Source: DASUEB01 sp036275295 (GTDB lineage Bacteria > Bacteroidota > Bacteroidia > Flavobacteriales_D > Luteibaculaceae). From it: a stretch of DNA of 64,000 bases. The translations under genes and the position numbers were made by a program. The stretch is from the NCBI GenBank assembly GCA_036275295.1, contig DASUEB010000095.1, positions 7,182 through 71,181 of the forward strand. The letters run 5' to 3'. Positions 1 to 8,271 of this stretch are shown piece after piece. Position 1 is the first letter of the stretch. Each line of letters begins with the position of its first letter. The notes below the pieces were generated by a model. The model saw only the letters and a list, made by a program, of their open reading frames with translations. It made no database searches and had not been told where the DNA came from.

Positions 1-1494
1 TTTGGCGAAAAATAGAATCGGTATCTCATGGCGACCGGGCGATTCCTGATAATAGTCGGATACAGACAAAGAGGTGTGGTCGGCACAAATAACAAACAGG
101 GTGCTATCAAACCAATCGCGGTTTTTCACCTGGTCAAAAAACTTTCGTAAAGCGTGATCGGTGTAGGCAACCGATTGCAGGATGGGCAGATCGCCTTTAG
201 GAAGGTGCTGATAGGCCTTTGGAACCTTAAACGGATGGTGCGAACTCAATGTAAAAACCCCTGAAACAAAGGGTTGTGGAAAAGATGATAACTTTTCGGC
301 ATACCATTGTAGAAAGGGTTCGTCAGGTATGCCCCAATGTCCGTCGTAATCGCCTTTATTGGGATATTCGTTTAATCCGTAGTAATGATCGAAGCCCGCC
401 GACGCAGTAAAGACATCGAAATTCATAGTTCCGTTCTGACCCCCGTGAAAAAAGGATCGGTGATAGCCAAATTTTGCGAGAACACTCCCAATTCCGTTGA
501 TTTGATTGGCAGAATAGGGTGAAGAGACGAAGGGTTCGTTCATTAAGCTGGGTATACCCGCAAAAATGGCTGGGAGTGCCTCTATGGATTTTCGGCCATT
601 GGCCATGCCAATCTCTGGTCGAACACAGTGTGGCATTAAACTGTCAAGGAAAGGGGTAAATCCTTTGTATTTTCCTAAATACCCTACATATTCGGCGCTG
701 AAACTCTCTAAAATGATGAAACACACGTTGTGCCCCTTCAAGCGGGGTGTGTTGGCCGGATTGAGTTCCATTGGGAAGTTCTGATCCAGTATGTCAGCGG
801 GATAGGTGTTGCGCTTGGAAAGGGAAGGCGAAGCAGCGTTCCGGATCAACGCATAAGGCGTGTTTAAAATCAGGGCTGAAGCTTTCGACGGGCCGTATTG
901 AGCAGCGGTAAGTAAACCAATAGGACGAGGCTGAAAACCACCGCGATAAGCGATGAAATGTGCCGCTAACAAACCTGCATACAAAAGCCAATCTTTGATA
1001 TTTTTCTTCGGCGGTCCATCGGTGGCTTGGCCCAGTTCCAGTCGCGATATCGCCAGAAAAATCAACGCTGCAAACGCAAAACCCAGCGCAAACAAATACC
1101 AATAGTCCATTGCAAAGGATGGCGCCAATCGCCATATATCACCTGCAATACCTTGAATTCGAAAGAAGTCGAGCGTGGTGCGTTTTAGGGTGAAAGCGTA
1201 ATATGCGCAGTCCATTAAATTTAATGCCAGTGCCAGAAATAACACCGAAGCGTACATAAAAATCACTAACCGATGCCAGTTCTTGCGCAGCTGCCAGGGT
1301 CCGAGCAATACTGCGGCAAAAGGGAGAGAAATCAGCGATACCACTGCCAAATCGAAACGAAACCCACCCCAATAAACCAGAAAGGTGTAAGGACCAATGG
1401 CCCCGGCATTCATCAAGGCGAATGTAAACCGGGTGGTTTGAAACAAACCGAGTACGAAACCCATTAGTAAGGTGTAATTTCTGTATCTTTTCAC
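1..1494 (-). CDS. LTA synthase family membrane sulfatase / phosphoglycerol transferase (3' end cut off)
   Basis: Reading the minus strand from a GTG at 1494 gives an open frame that runs off the window start, so 498 codons are visible and the C-terminus is missing. A TAA lies just upstream in frame, which limits the start to this GTG or the ATG at 1464. The first ~180 residues hold several membrane spans. A sulfatase-fold catalytic domain follows, with metal-ligand Glu near residue 263 (ILESF), a nucleophile-position Ser near 303 (NGRKS, where staphylococcal LtaS has Thr) and a later metal motif CADHT near 480. The family transfers phosphoglycerol-type groups to glycolipids or glycans outside the membrane. 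The substrate cannot be told from sequence. It is divergent from the E1 gene, with about 54 bases between starts. Confidence 0.85.
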   Translation of the reverse strand, partial: MKRYRNYTLLMGFVLGLFQTTRFTFALMNAGAIGPYTFLVYWGGFRFDLAVVSLISLPFAAVLLGPWQLRKNWHRLVIFMYASVLFLALALNLMDCAYYAFTLKRTTLDFFRIQGIAGDIWRLAPSFAMDYWYLFALGFAFAALIFLAISRLELGQATDGPPKKNIKDWLLYAGLLAAHFIAYRGGFQPRPIGLLTAAQYGPSKASALILNTPYALIRNAASPSLSKRNTYPADILDQNFPMELNPANTPRLKGHNVCFIILESFSAEYVGYLGKYKGFTPFLDSLMPHCVRPEIGMANGRKSIEALPAIFAGIPSLMNEPFVSSPYSANQINGIGSVLAKFGYHRSFFHGGQNGTMNFDVFTASAGFDHYYGLNEYPNKGDYDGHWGIPDEPFLQWYAEKLSSFPQPFVSGVFTLSSHHPFKVPKAYQHLPKGDLPILQSVAYTDHALRKFFDQVKNRDWFDSTLFVICADHTSLSVSDYYQESPGRHEIPILFFAK

Positions 1495-1548
1495 GGTTGG
1501 GCATTAGGTGAGCAGGCAAAATAACTCAATTTGATAACGCATACACCC

Positions 1549-3537
1549 ATGGCAATGGAATTTGATCGATCAGCATTCTCCGATACAGAATTGGTAAAAA
1601 TATACAGAGAGCTGCTCATCCCAAGATTGATTGAAGAACGCATGCTGATTTTGCTGCGACAAGGGAAACTATCTAAGTGGTTCTCAGGTTTTGGACAAGA
1701 AGCCACTTCGGTTGGTTTGGTTTTGGGAATGAATGACGATGAATATCTTTTTCCCATGCATCGAAACTTGGGAATGTTTACCGCGCGTGGGATTCCTCTG
1801 CACCGTTTATTTTCTCAGTTTCAAGGCAAGAACGACGGGTTTACCAAGGGCAGAGATCGGTCGTTTCACTTTGGTTCACACGAACATAAATTGGTGGGCA
1901 TGATCTCGCATTTAGGCCCGCAAATGGGTCTGGCTTGCGGTGTAGCTTTGGCCGACAAACTGGCTGAAAACCATCATTGTACCTTGGTGGTTACAGGCGA
2001 CGGGGGCGCATCGGAAGGCGATTTTCACGAATCGCTCAACGTTGCGAGTGTTTGGGACCTTCCCGTTCTTTTTGTAGTAGAAAATAACGGTTGGGGACTG
2101 AGCACGCCATCTAATGAACAGTTCAGGTGTAAGTCTTTCGTCGATAAAGGTATAGGATACGGTATGGAGGCCATTCAGATGGACGGAAACAATATTCTGG
2201 ATGTGATTTCAACCATTCGAAAAGCAGCCCAGAAAGCTCGGGCAGATCAGAGGCCGATATTGATTGAGAGTATAACGTTTCGAATGCGAGGGCATGAGGA
2301 GGCCAGTGGCACGAAGTACTATCCGGAAGGTCTTCAAGCGCAGTGGGCTGAAAAAGACCCTATAGATAATTACGAGCGCTATCTCAGAGATATCCAGCTA
2401 ATGACAGAAGACGAGCAAGAGAGGGTGAGGCAAGAGCTCCAACAGCAAATAAAGGAGGCAATTTTGAGGGCCGATCAAGAGGAATTTAGGCCCCGCGGTT
2501 TGCAAGAAGAACTTTTGGATGTTTATGCATTGGCGCCGGTGCGTTTGAAGCCAGAGGTAGAAAACACCCAAGCGCAGAAAATGCGTTTTCTCGATGCGAT
2601 CAATCAGGCGCTTGCCCTCGCCATGGAACGAGATGACAAACTAATCCTGATGGGTCAAGACATTGCCGATTACGGCGGGGTTTTCAAGGTTACAGAAGGT
2701 TTGATGGACCGTTTTGGGAAACAGCGGGTAAGAAATACCCCACTTTGCGAGAGCGCCATATTGGGCACTGCGGTAGGGCTTACACTGCGCGGTTTCAAGG
2801 CCATGATCGAAATGCAGTTCGCTGATTTTGTCAGTGAGGGCATGACCCAGATTGTCAATAATATGGCAAAGATGCACTATCGATGGGGACACCCTGTTAA
2901 TTGTGTAATTCGAATGCCTACGGGGGCTGGTACAGGAGCTGGTCCGTTTCACAGTCAAAGCAATGAGGCTTGGTTTTTTCACGTGCCTGGCCTTAAAATT
3001 GTTTATCCATCCAATCCACACGACGCCAAAGGCCTTTTACTCGCCGCCTTTGAAGATCCCAATCCGGTTCTGTATTTCGAACACAAGGTATTGTACCGCA
3101 CGTTAGAAGAGGAGGTTCCAAATGGATACTATACCTGTCCAATTGGTGTAGCCCATGTGGTAAAAACGGGCGACCAGGCGGTTATCATTACCTACGGCAT
3201 GGGGGTGCATTGGGCCTTGGCTTGGTGCCATGAAAACCCAGATTACCGCATTGAAGTGATTGACCTTCGTTCACTTGCTCCAATGGATTGGGAAAACATG
3301 GTGCTTTCTGTCAAGAAATGCGGTCGCGTGCTTGTGCTTCACGAGGATAACCTCACCGGTGGGATTGGGGCAGAGATTGCAGCCAAATTACAAGAGTGGT
3401 GTTTTGAGTATTTAGATGCACCAATAATGCGCTGTGCTAGTGAGGATACACCTATTCCATTTAATCCTTTGCTAGAAGAAAATTTCCTTGCTAACCGAAG
3501 GCTTCACGAAGCCATGATGAAGTTACTATCGTATTAA
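1549..3537 (+). CDS. 2-oxoacid dehydrogenase E1, fused alpha and beta subunits
   Basis: This 662-residue protein joins a thiamine-diphosphate E1 alpha half and a beta half. The ThDP motif starts at GDGGASEG (residues ~150-157) and ends at the NN near 179. The beta half contains MGQDIADYGG and, near the C-terminus, the typical LHEDN segment. Fused E1 proteins of this kind in Bacteroidota are usually assigned to the branched-chain (2-oxoisovalerate) dehydrogenase complex; that substrate is inferred. No E2 or E3 gene is nearby. The frame is open to a TTG at 1531, but the ATG at 1549 (MAMEFDRS) is preferred because the TTG lies in a possible promoter box (TCAATTTG, 1526-1533). Confidence 0.9.
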   Translation: MAMEFDRSAFSDTELVKIYRELLIPRLIEERMLILLRQGKLSKWFSGFGQEATSVGLVLGMNDDEYLFPMHRNLGMFTARGIPLHRLFSQFQGKNDGFTKGRDRSFHFGSHEHKLVGMISHLGPQMGLACGVALADKLAENHHCTLVVTGDGGASEGDFHESLNVASVWDLPVLFVVENNGWGLSTPSNEQFRCKSFVDKGIGYGMEAIQMDGNNILDVISTIRKAAQKARADQRPILIESITFRMRGHEEASGTKYYPEGLQAQWAEKDPIDNYERYLRDIQLMTEDEQERVRQELQQQIKEAILRADQEEFRPRGLQEELLDVYALAPVRLKPEVENTQAQKMRFLDAINQALALAMERDDKLILMGQDIADYGGVFKVTEGLMDRFGKQRVRNTPLCESAILGTAVGLTLRGFKAMIEMQFADFVSEGMTQIVNNMAKMHYRWGHPVNCVIRMPTGAGTGAGPFHSQSNEAWFFHVPGLKIVYPSNPHDAKGLLLAAFEDPNPVLYFEHKVLYRTLEEEVPNGYYTCPIGVAHVVKTGDQAVIITYGMGVHWALAWCHENPDYRIEVIDLRSLAPMDWENMVLSVKKCGRVLVLHEDNLTGGIGAEIAAKLQEWCFEYLDAPIMRCASEDTPIPFNPLLEENFLANRRLHEAMMKLLSY

Positions 3538-3561
3538 CAACAGATACTTGAGGCGAAAAAG

Positions 3562-3593
3562 AAAAAGTCCGATACGACGAGCGCATCGGACTT
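3562..3593 (-). terminator. Rho-independent terminator of pckA
   Basis: A perfect 9-bp inverted repeat (3565-3573 with 3585-3593, AAGTCCGAT) has an 11-base loop. On the minus strand the stem runs into a T-rich stretch (complement of 3552-3566), as expected for termination of pckA transcripts. On the plus strand the following T-run is weak, so its use for the converging E1 gene is uncertain. Confidence 0.8.
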
Positions 3594-3621
3594 AACTTTC
3601 CTGTATTACCCTGTGACGGGT

Positions 3622-5235
3622 TTAAGCGTTAACATTCACTTTAGGTGCAGCTGATAGAATGGCTGCACTCGTACCCGCTTCAAATTTTTTGAAGTTGTTT
3701 ACGAAACGCTCTGCCAAATTCTGGGCTTTTTCGTCGTAAGCCGCTTTGTCTTGCCAAGTGTTTCTCGGATTGAGAATTTCATCGGGAACGCCAGGGCATG
3801 AGGTAGGCATTTCAACACCGAATATTTCGTGTTTAACAAACTGAGCGTTGGTAAGCTGTCCAGTAAGAGCGGCCGTAATCATGGCGCGGGTATAGCTCAA
3901 TTTCATTCTAGATCCCACTCCGTAGCTACCGCCAGACCAACCTGTGTTGATTAACCAAACGTTGGCTTGGGTATCATCCATTCTTTTTCCGAGCATTTCG
4001 GCGTATTTGGATGGGTGCAATGGCATAAATGGTGCACCGAAACAGGTCGAGAAGGTAGTAGTAGGTTCTGTAACTCCGGCTTCTGTTCCCGCTACCTTGG
4101 CCGTGTAACCACTCATGAAATGGTACATAGCCTGTTCCTTGGTCAGTTTTGATACCGGAGGTAAAACTCCAAAGGCATCGCAGGTAAGGAAAAAGATATT
4201 CTTGGGATTGCCACCAACCGATGGCTCCACAATGTTATCGATGTGGTGAAGAGGGTAAGAAACGCGGGTGTTTTCGGTTTTAGAACCATCTGCGTAGTTC
4301 ACCGTTGAGCTGTTCTCTTCAAAAACAATATTCTCCAACAAGGCACCAAAACGAATGGCGTCGAAAATCTGAGGTTCTTTCTCGCGACTCAAATCAATGC
4401 ATTTGGCATAACAGCCACCCTCAAAGTTGAAAACGCCTTTTGAGCTCCATCCGTGCTCATCGTCGCCAATGAGTCGGCGATTGGGATCAGACGATAAGGT
4501 AGTTTTACCGGTTCCAGATAGACCGAAGAAAATGGCGGTGTCTTCGCTTTCACCAATGTTGGCAGAGCAGTGCATTGGGAATACCCCGTGATCGTGAGGT
4601 AGAACAAAATTCAATACCGTAAAGATTCCTTTTTTGATTTCACCGGTGTAACCCGTGCCACCAATGATGATGGTTTTTTTGGTGAAATTAATTACCGCAA
4701 AATTCGATTGACGTGTGCCGTCGATGATAGGATCTGCTTTGAAACCCGGTGCGCAGATCACGTTCCAATCGGGTGAGAAACTCTGTATCTCTGCATCGGT
4801 TGGGCGGATGAACATGTTGTTTACAAACAAGTTGCTCCAAGGAAATTCAGTTACCACGCGAGCCGACATTTTATAGGTATCATCGGCGCAAACAAAAGCA
4901 TCTCTCACATAAACCTCGCGATTCGTCAAATAAGCGGTAACCCTTTTGTACAAGGCATCAAATTTATCCGAATCAAATTTGATGTTAAAATCATTCCACC
5001 AGATTGCATCCTTGGTGATGCTGTCTTCAACTATGAATTTGTCTTTTGGTGAGCGACCCGTAAATTCTCCCGTGTCAATTGCTAAAGCGCCCGTATCGGT
5101 TAGTACACCTTGACCGTTCAAAATGGTGTGCTCCACTAATTCAGCCGGACTGAGGTTCCAATATGAAACGGCTACATGCTGCAAACCGAGGTAATCCAAA
5201 TTGGCACCCTCTGCTTTCTTTCCAAATTCACTCAT
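3622..5235 (-). CDS. pckA: Phosphoenolpyruvate carboxykinase (ATP)
   Basis: A 537-residue enzyme that converts oxaloacetate and ATP to phosphoenolpyruvate, CO2 and ADP, the entry step of gluconeogenesis. The P-loop GLSGTGKTTLSSD lies at residues 238-250, the metal-binding IGDDEHGW near 256-263, and the substrate-binding FTGRSPKDKF near 58-67. Length matches the ATP-dependent family. It is a single gene with its own -7 box at 5261-5268 and a terminator at 3562-3593. It converges with the E1 gene. Confidence 0.97.
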   Translation of the reverse strand: MSEFGKKAEGANLDYLGLQHVAVSYWNLSPAELVEHTILNGQGVLTDTGALAIDTGEFTGRSPKDKFIVEDSITKDAIWWNDFNIKFDSDKFDALYKRVTAYLTNREVYVRDAFVCADDTYKMSARVVTEFPWSNLFVNNMFIRPTDAEIQSFSPDWNVICAPGFKADPIIDGTRQSNFAVINFTKKTIIIGGTGYTGEIKKGIFTVLNFVLPHDHGVFPMHCSANIGESEDTAIFFGLSGTGKTTLSSDPNRRLIGDDEHGWSSKGVFNFEGGCYAKCIDLSREKEPQIFDAIRFGALLENIVFEENSSTVNYADGSKTENTRVSYPLHHIDNIVEPSVGGNPKNIFFLTCDAFGVLPPVSKLTKEQAMYHFMSGYTAKVAGTEAGVTEPTTTFSTCFGAPFMPLHPSKYAEMLGKRMDDTQANVWLINTGWSGGSYGVGSRMKLSYTRAMITAALTGQLTNAQFVKHEIFGVEMPTSCPGVPDEILNPRNTWQDKAAYDEKAQNLAERFVNNFKKFEAGTSAAILSAAPKVNVNA

Positions 5236-5260
5236 CTTATAGGTTTTGAATTTAAGGCCA

Positions 5261-5268
5261 CAAAAATA
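5261..5268 (-). promoter_or_regulatory. -7 promoter box TATTTTTG before pckA
   Basis: On the minus strand TATTTTTG matches the Bacteroidota consensus TAnnTTTG and ends 26 bases before the pckA ATG. No clear TTG element lies at the -33 spacing. Confidence 0.55.
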
Positions 5269-5370
5269 TGGCTTTCAACGGGTATTTTGATGGCTTTAGT
5301 ACGTGAATACAGGCATCTTAGATGATTTATCCAAAAATTACCTGATTTCAGAATAACTTTCTTTAAAGCA

Positions 5371-5757
5371 TTAGATTTTTCTAAAAAATAGCTGAAAGGC
5401 GATTAAAATCCAGTTACCAATCAGCAACAAACCCCCTACTGGCGTTACAGGTCCGAGAAACGAGAACGCTAATCCACTAACGCTTTGGGTAGAAAGAAGA
5501 TAGATGGATCCTGAAAATAGCAAAATGCCACAGTGCAGTAAAATAAGGCTAAGTCGTCGGTATGGAAGCTTCTTAAACCAGCGGCTATTGCTCAAGATCA
5601 ACAGGGCAAGACCGTGATAGATGTGATACTCGACGCCGGTTTTAAATGATTCCAGTGAACTGGGATCTAATTTGGCTTTCAAGGCATGTGCCCCAAGAGC
5701 GCCTAAGATAATGGCCACTGCCAAATGAATGCAGGCCCATGCAGCTTGTTTTTTCAT
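5371..5757 (-). CDS. DUF423 family small membrane protein
   Basis: A 128-residue hydrophobic protein with about four membrane spans. It carries the family-typical N-terminal segment LGALGAHALK (near 18-27) and a C-terminal PVTPVGGLLLIGNW. Members of DUF423 (YgdD-like) are small inner-membrane proteins of unknown function. The start codon overlaps the stop of the upstream DUF4476 gene by 4 bases (ATGA), so the two are probably co-transcribed and translationally coupled. Confidence 0.85.
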   Translation of the reverse strand: MKKQAAWACIHLAVAIILGALGAHALKAKLDPSSLESFKTGVEYHIYHGLALLILSNSRWFKKLPYRRLSLILLHCGILLFSGSIYLLSTQSVSGLAFSFLGPVTPVGGLLLIGNWILIAFQLFFRKI

Positions 5758-6632
5758 GGTTGTAGTTGTTCAATTTCTTTAATCGAAGCTTCAAAATAAA
5801 ACAGTTCAAAAAGCGTAGAACGCCTTTCAAAATCGGTTATTCTGGTGTAGATAGCCCGGTAAAATTCAATCTTTGGATCATCCCCATCGAGCAGTTTCAG
5901 AAGATCTTTGATTTGTTCCACGCTAAGGCACTGGTCGGCTGTAGAAGATACGGCCAGATCTAACCGATCGCTAATACTCGGTTTTGAGCGCATGTTCTGT
6001 TTTAACGCCCGGAAAGCTTGCTCCTCCATAGCCAACGTACAGGGTTCCGATTTTTGTTCTGCCAATTGACGCTCACGAATGGCTCGGAACATGCTGTCGG
6101 CATCAAATCTCATTTTACTGAGGTCGGGTGGAGTTGACGGCAAAACAGAATCCGTTTTCGTGAGTCCCTCACTGCTCCGATCTTCGATATCTTCAAAATC
6201 CACGGATTTGTTGGTGTAAGCCGAAAAATCGATGGTTTTAATGTCCGCTTGTTCCTCGATCTCACTCTCTTTAAAAGCCAAGGTGAGGACTTTTCCATTG
6301 TAAGGGCTTTCTGTCCCTTGAGCTTCGCTGATCCGTATTTGATCGCCGACATAGGAAAGCGTAAACGTGGATGTACTGCCCAAGCGCAAGAAAACAAGCG
6401 TTTTTGTCTTTTTTGTTTTGTCGGCACTCTCAAGCTCAATGCCATACACTTCAAACGGAAGTCCTGTGACTTCTATATTTTCAGCCGCCGATTCATTTTG
6501 TCGAATTCCATTGATGCTCAAATACAAGGGCAGTCTGACGGTGGGGTCGTTCAAAATACGCAAGGTGCATGTTACCGATCCCCTCGAAAACAACGAAATG
6601 AAGACCAACCCTAAAATCAGCAAAAAACGCAT
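5754..6632 (-). CDS. Exported DUF4476 domain protein
   Basis: A 292-residue protein starting at MRFLLILGLVFISLFSRG, a clear export signal. The frame is open upstream to 6713, but that extension would bury the signal peptide, so the ATG at 6632 is chosen. The middle (~30-110) looks like a beta-rich domain. The last ~95 residues (from SEPCTLAMEE) match the helical DUF4476 pattern common in Bacteroidota, with the paired Cys expected in that domain (CTLAM and QCLS). Function unknown; probably periplasmic. It overlaps the DUF423 gene by 4 bases. Confidence 0.75.
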   Translation of the reverse strand: MRFLLILGLVFISLFSRGSVTCTLRILNDPTVRLPLYLSINGIRQNESAAENIEVTGLPFEVYGIELESADKTKKTKTLVFLRLGSTSTFTLSYVGDQIRISEAQGTESPYNGKVLTLAFKESEIEEQADIKTIDFSAYTNKSVDFEDIEDRSSEGLTKTDSVLPSTPPDLSKMRFDADSMFRAIRERQLAEQKSEPCTLAMEEQAFRALKQNMRSKPSISDRLDLAVSSTADQCLSVEQIKDLLKLLDGDDPKIEFYRAIYTRITDFERRSTLFELFYFEASIKEIEQLQP

Positions 6633-6864
6633 ACGCAAATGTATGGTAAAGGTTTTTACGGTTTCACTATCCAGCGATTCTATCAATACGAGATTTCTGA
6701 TCTCGGTATACACTCCCTGGGGTGCGCCTGCGCGATGAGATATGAGTGGACATCGGCTATTGGGTATCCCATTTATTGAAAGATAAACTCAAAATTAGGC
6801 GGGGTATCAAAACCAAAAGAGCGAATCAAAAGCAATTTTAAAATCCCACTTTGGGGATTCGTAT
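6633..6864. other. Divergent intergenic region, no gene seen
   Basis: The region between the DUF4476 gene and the divergent dehydrogenase gene has in-frame extensions of both neighbours but no separate coding pattern, RNA or strong hairpin that I can support. Confidence 0.5.
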
Positions 6865-6872
6865 TATGTTTG
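6865..6872 (+). promoter_or_regulatory. -7 promoter box TATGTTTG before the saccharopine-dehydrogenase-like gene
   Basis: TATGTTTG fits TAnnTTTG. No TTG is seen at -33 spacing. It lies 61 bases before the preferred ATG at 6934 and 10 bases before an in-frame ATG at 6883, so it leaves both starts possible. Confidence 0.45.
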
Positions 6873-6933
6873 CCTTGATTTTATGCTTAACACGGCGGAC
6901 GATATCCGATCTCCGCTCAAAACCGCGCACTTC

Positions 6934-8271
6934 ATGAAAAGAATCCTCGTCATTGGAGCAGGTCGATCGGCCTCATCACTTATCAAATATTTACTGGAAA
7001 ATGCACCGCAATTTGATTGGTGGGTAACCGTGGGTGACATGGACTTGACGCTGGCACAATCTAAAGTGATGGGTTTTGAGAGGGGGAGAGCTGTGATGTT
7101 TAACGGCCTAGACGAAAACGCCCGTTTGCCTTATTTGCAAGAGGCCGACCTGGTAATTAGTATGTTGCCCGCCAGCTTCCATGCCCCAATCGTAAAGGCC
7201 TGTATACAGATGAAAAAATCGGTTATCACCCCCTCTTACTTGAGCGATGAAATAAAAGCAATGCATCTAGAGGCCGTGCAGCAAGGGGTATTGGTATTGA
7301 ATGAACTGGGGGTTGATCCGGGCATCGATCACATGTCGGCTATGGAGATCATCGATAGGCTGAAGGAGTCAGGCGCCGAAATAACCGGATTTGAGTCGTT
7401 TACCGGTGGACTGGTGGCGCCTGAGAGCGATAACAATCCTTGGAATTACAAGTTTACTTGGAATCCTCGAAACGTGGTGTTGGCCGGTCAGGGTGGAGCG
7501 GTTAAGTTTATTCAGGAGGGAACGTATAAATACATACCTTATCACAAGGTCTTTCGCCGAACCGAAATCATTACCATTCCCGAGTACGGCAGGTTTGAAG
7601 GCTACGCTAATCGCGACTCGTTGAAATACAGGTCCATTTATGGTTTGGAGGCTATTAGAACCCTTTATCGCGGCACCCTGCGAAGGGTTGGTTTTTGTAA
7701 GGCCTGGGACTTATTTGTTCAATTGGGCGTCACCGACGACAGCTATGTCATGGAAAATACGGAGACGATGACGCATCGACAGTTTTTTAATAGTTTTCTG
7801 GCCTATAGCCCGAAAGATTCGGTAGAAACTAAGCTCAAGTATTATCTAAACATCCATCAAGACGATGGCGATTTGATGGAAAAACTGGAGTATCTCGGGG
7901 TTTTCGACAACACCCCCATTGGAATTAAAAATGCGACGCCAGCCCAAATTTTACAACGCATTTTGGAGAAAAAATGGTCGCTTGAACCCAACGACAAGGA
8001 TATGACCGTTATGTTCCACAAATTCAATTACCAGTTGGGCGGGGATCAACGTGAGCTTCACGCACACATGGTGGTCATGGGAGAAGACCAAACTTACACG
8101 AGCATGGCTAAAACGGTGGGATTGCCGTTGGGTATTGCTGCCAAACACATGTTGCAAGGAACTTTCTCTGCTACCGGGGTTCAACTTCCGATCCAGAAAG
8201 AAATCTACCAACCCATTCTCAGTGAGTTAGCTCATCACGGTATTTCGTTTCAGGAGCGATTGTTTACTTGA
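6934..8271 (+). CDS. Saccharopine dehydrogenase family oxidoreductase
   Basis: A 445-residue NAD(P)-dependent enzyme beginning MKRILVIGAGRSASS, a Rossmann dinucleotide-binding loop. A further motif, NELGVDPGIDHM (around residue 127-138), is typical of saccharopine dehydrogenase and lysine-6-dehydrogenase-like proteins. The frame is open to an ATG at 6883 giving 17 more residues; the shorter start puts the Rossmann strand at the N-terminus. The likely role is in lysine or related amino-acid metabolism, but the substrate cannot be fixed. The last 45 bases overlap the convergent HExxH gene. Confidence 0.85.
   Translation: MKRILVIGAGRSASSLIKYLLENAPQFDWWVTVGDMDLTLAQSKVMGFERGRAVMFNGLDENARLPYLQEADLVISMLPASFHAPIVKACIQMKKSVITPSYLSDEIKAMHLEAVQQGVLVLNELGVDPGIDHMSAMEIIDRLKESGAEITGFESFTGGLVAPESDNNPWNYKFTWNPRNVVLAGQGGAVKFIQEGTYKYIPYHKVFRRTEIITIPEYGRFEGYANRDSLKYRSIYGLEAIRTLYRGTLRRVGFCKAWDLFVQLGVTDDSYVMENTETMTHRQFFNSFLAYSPKDSVETKLKYYLNIHQDDGDLMEKLEYLGVFDNTPIGIKNATPAQILQRILEKKWSLEPNDKDMTVMFHKFNYQLGGDQRELHAHMVVMGEDQTYTSMAKTVGLPLGIAAKHMLQGTFSATGVQLPIQKEIYQPILSELAHHGISFQERLFT

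Noticed and set aside
794..1519. Two minus-strand open frames inside the first gene region
   Set aside because: They are out of frame with the LTA-synthase-like protein, which is open from 1494 to the window edge and carries recognisable catalytic motifs; the shorter frames have none.
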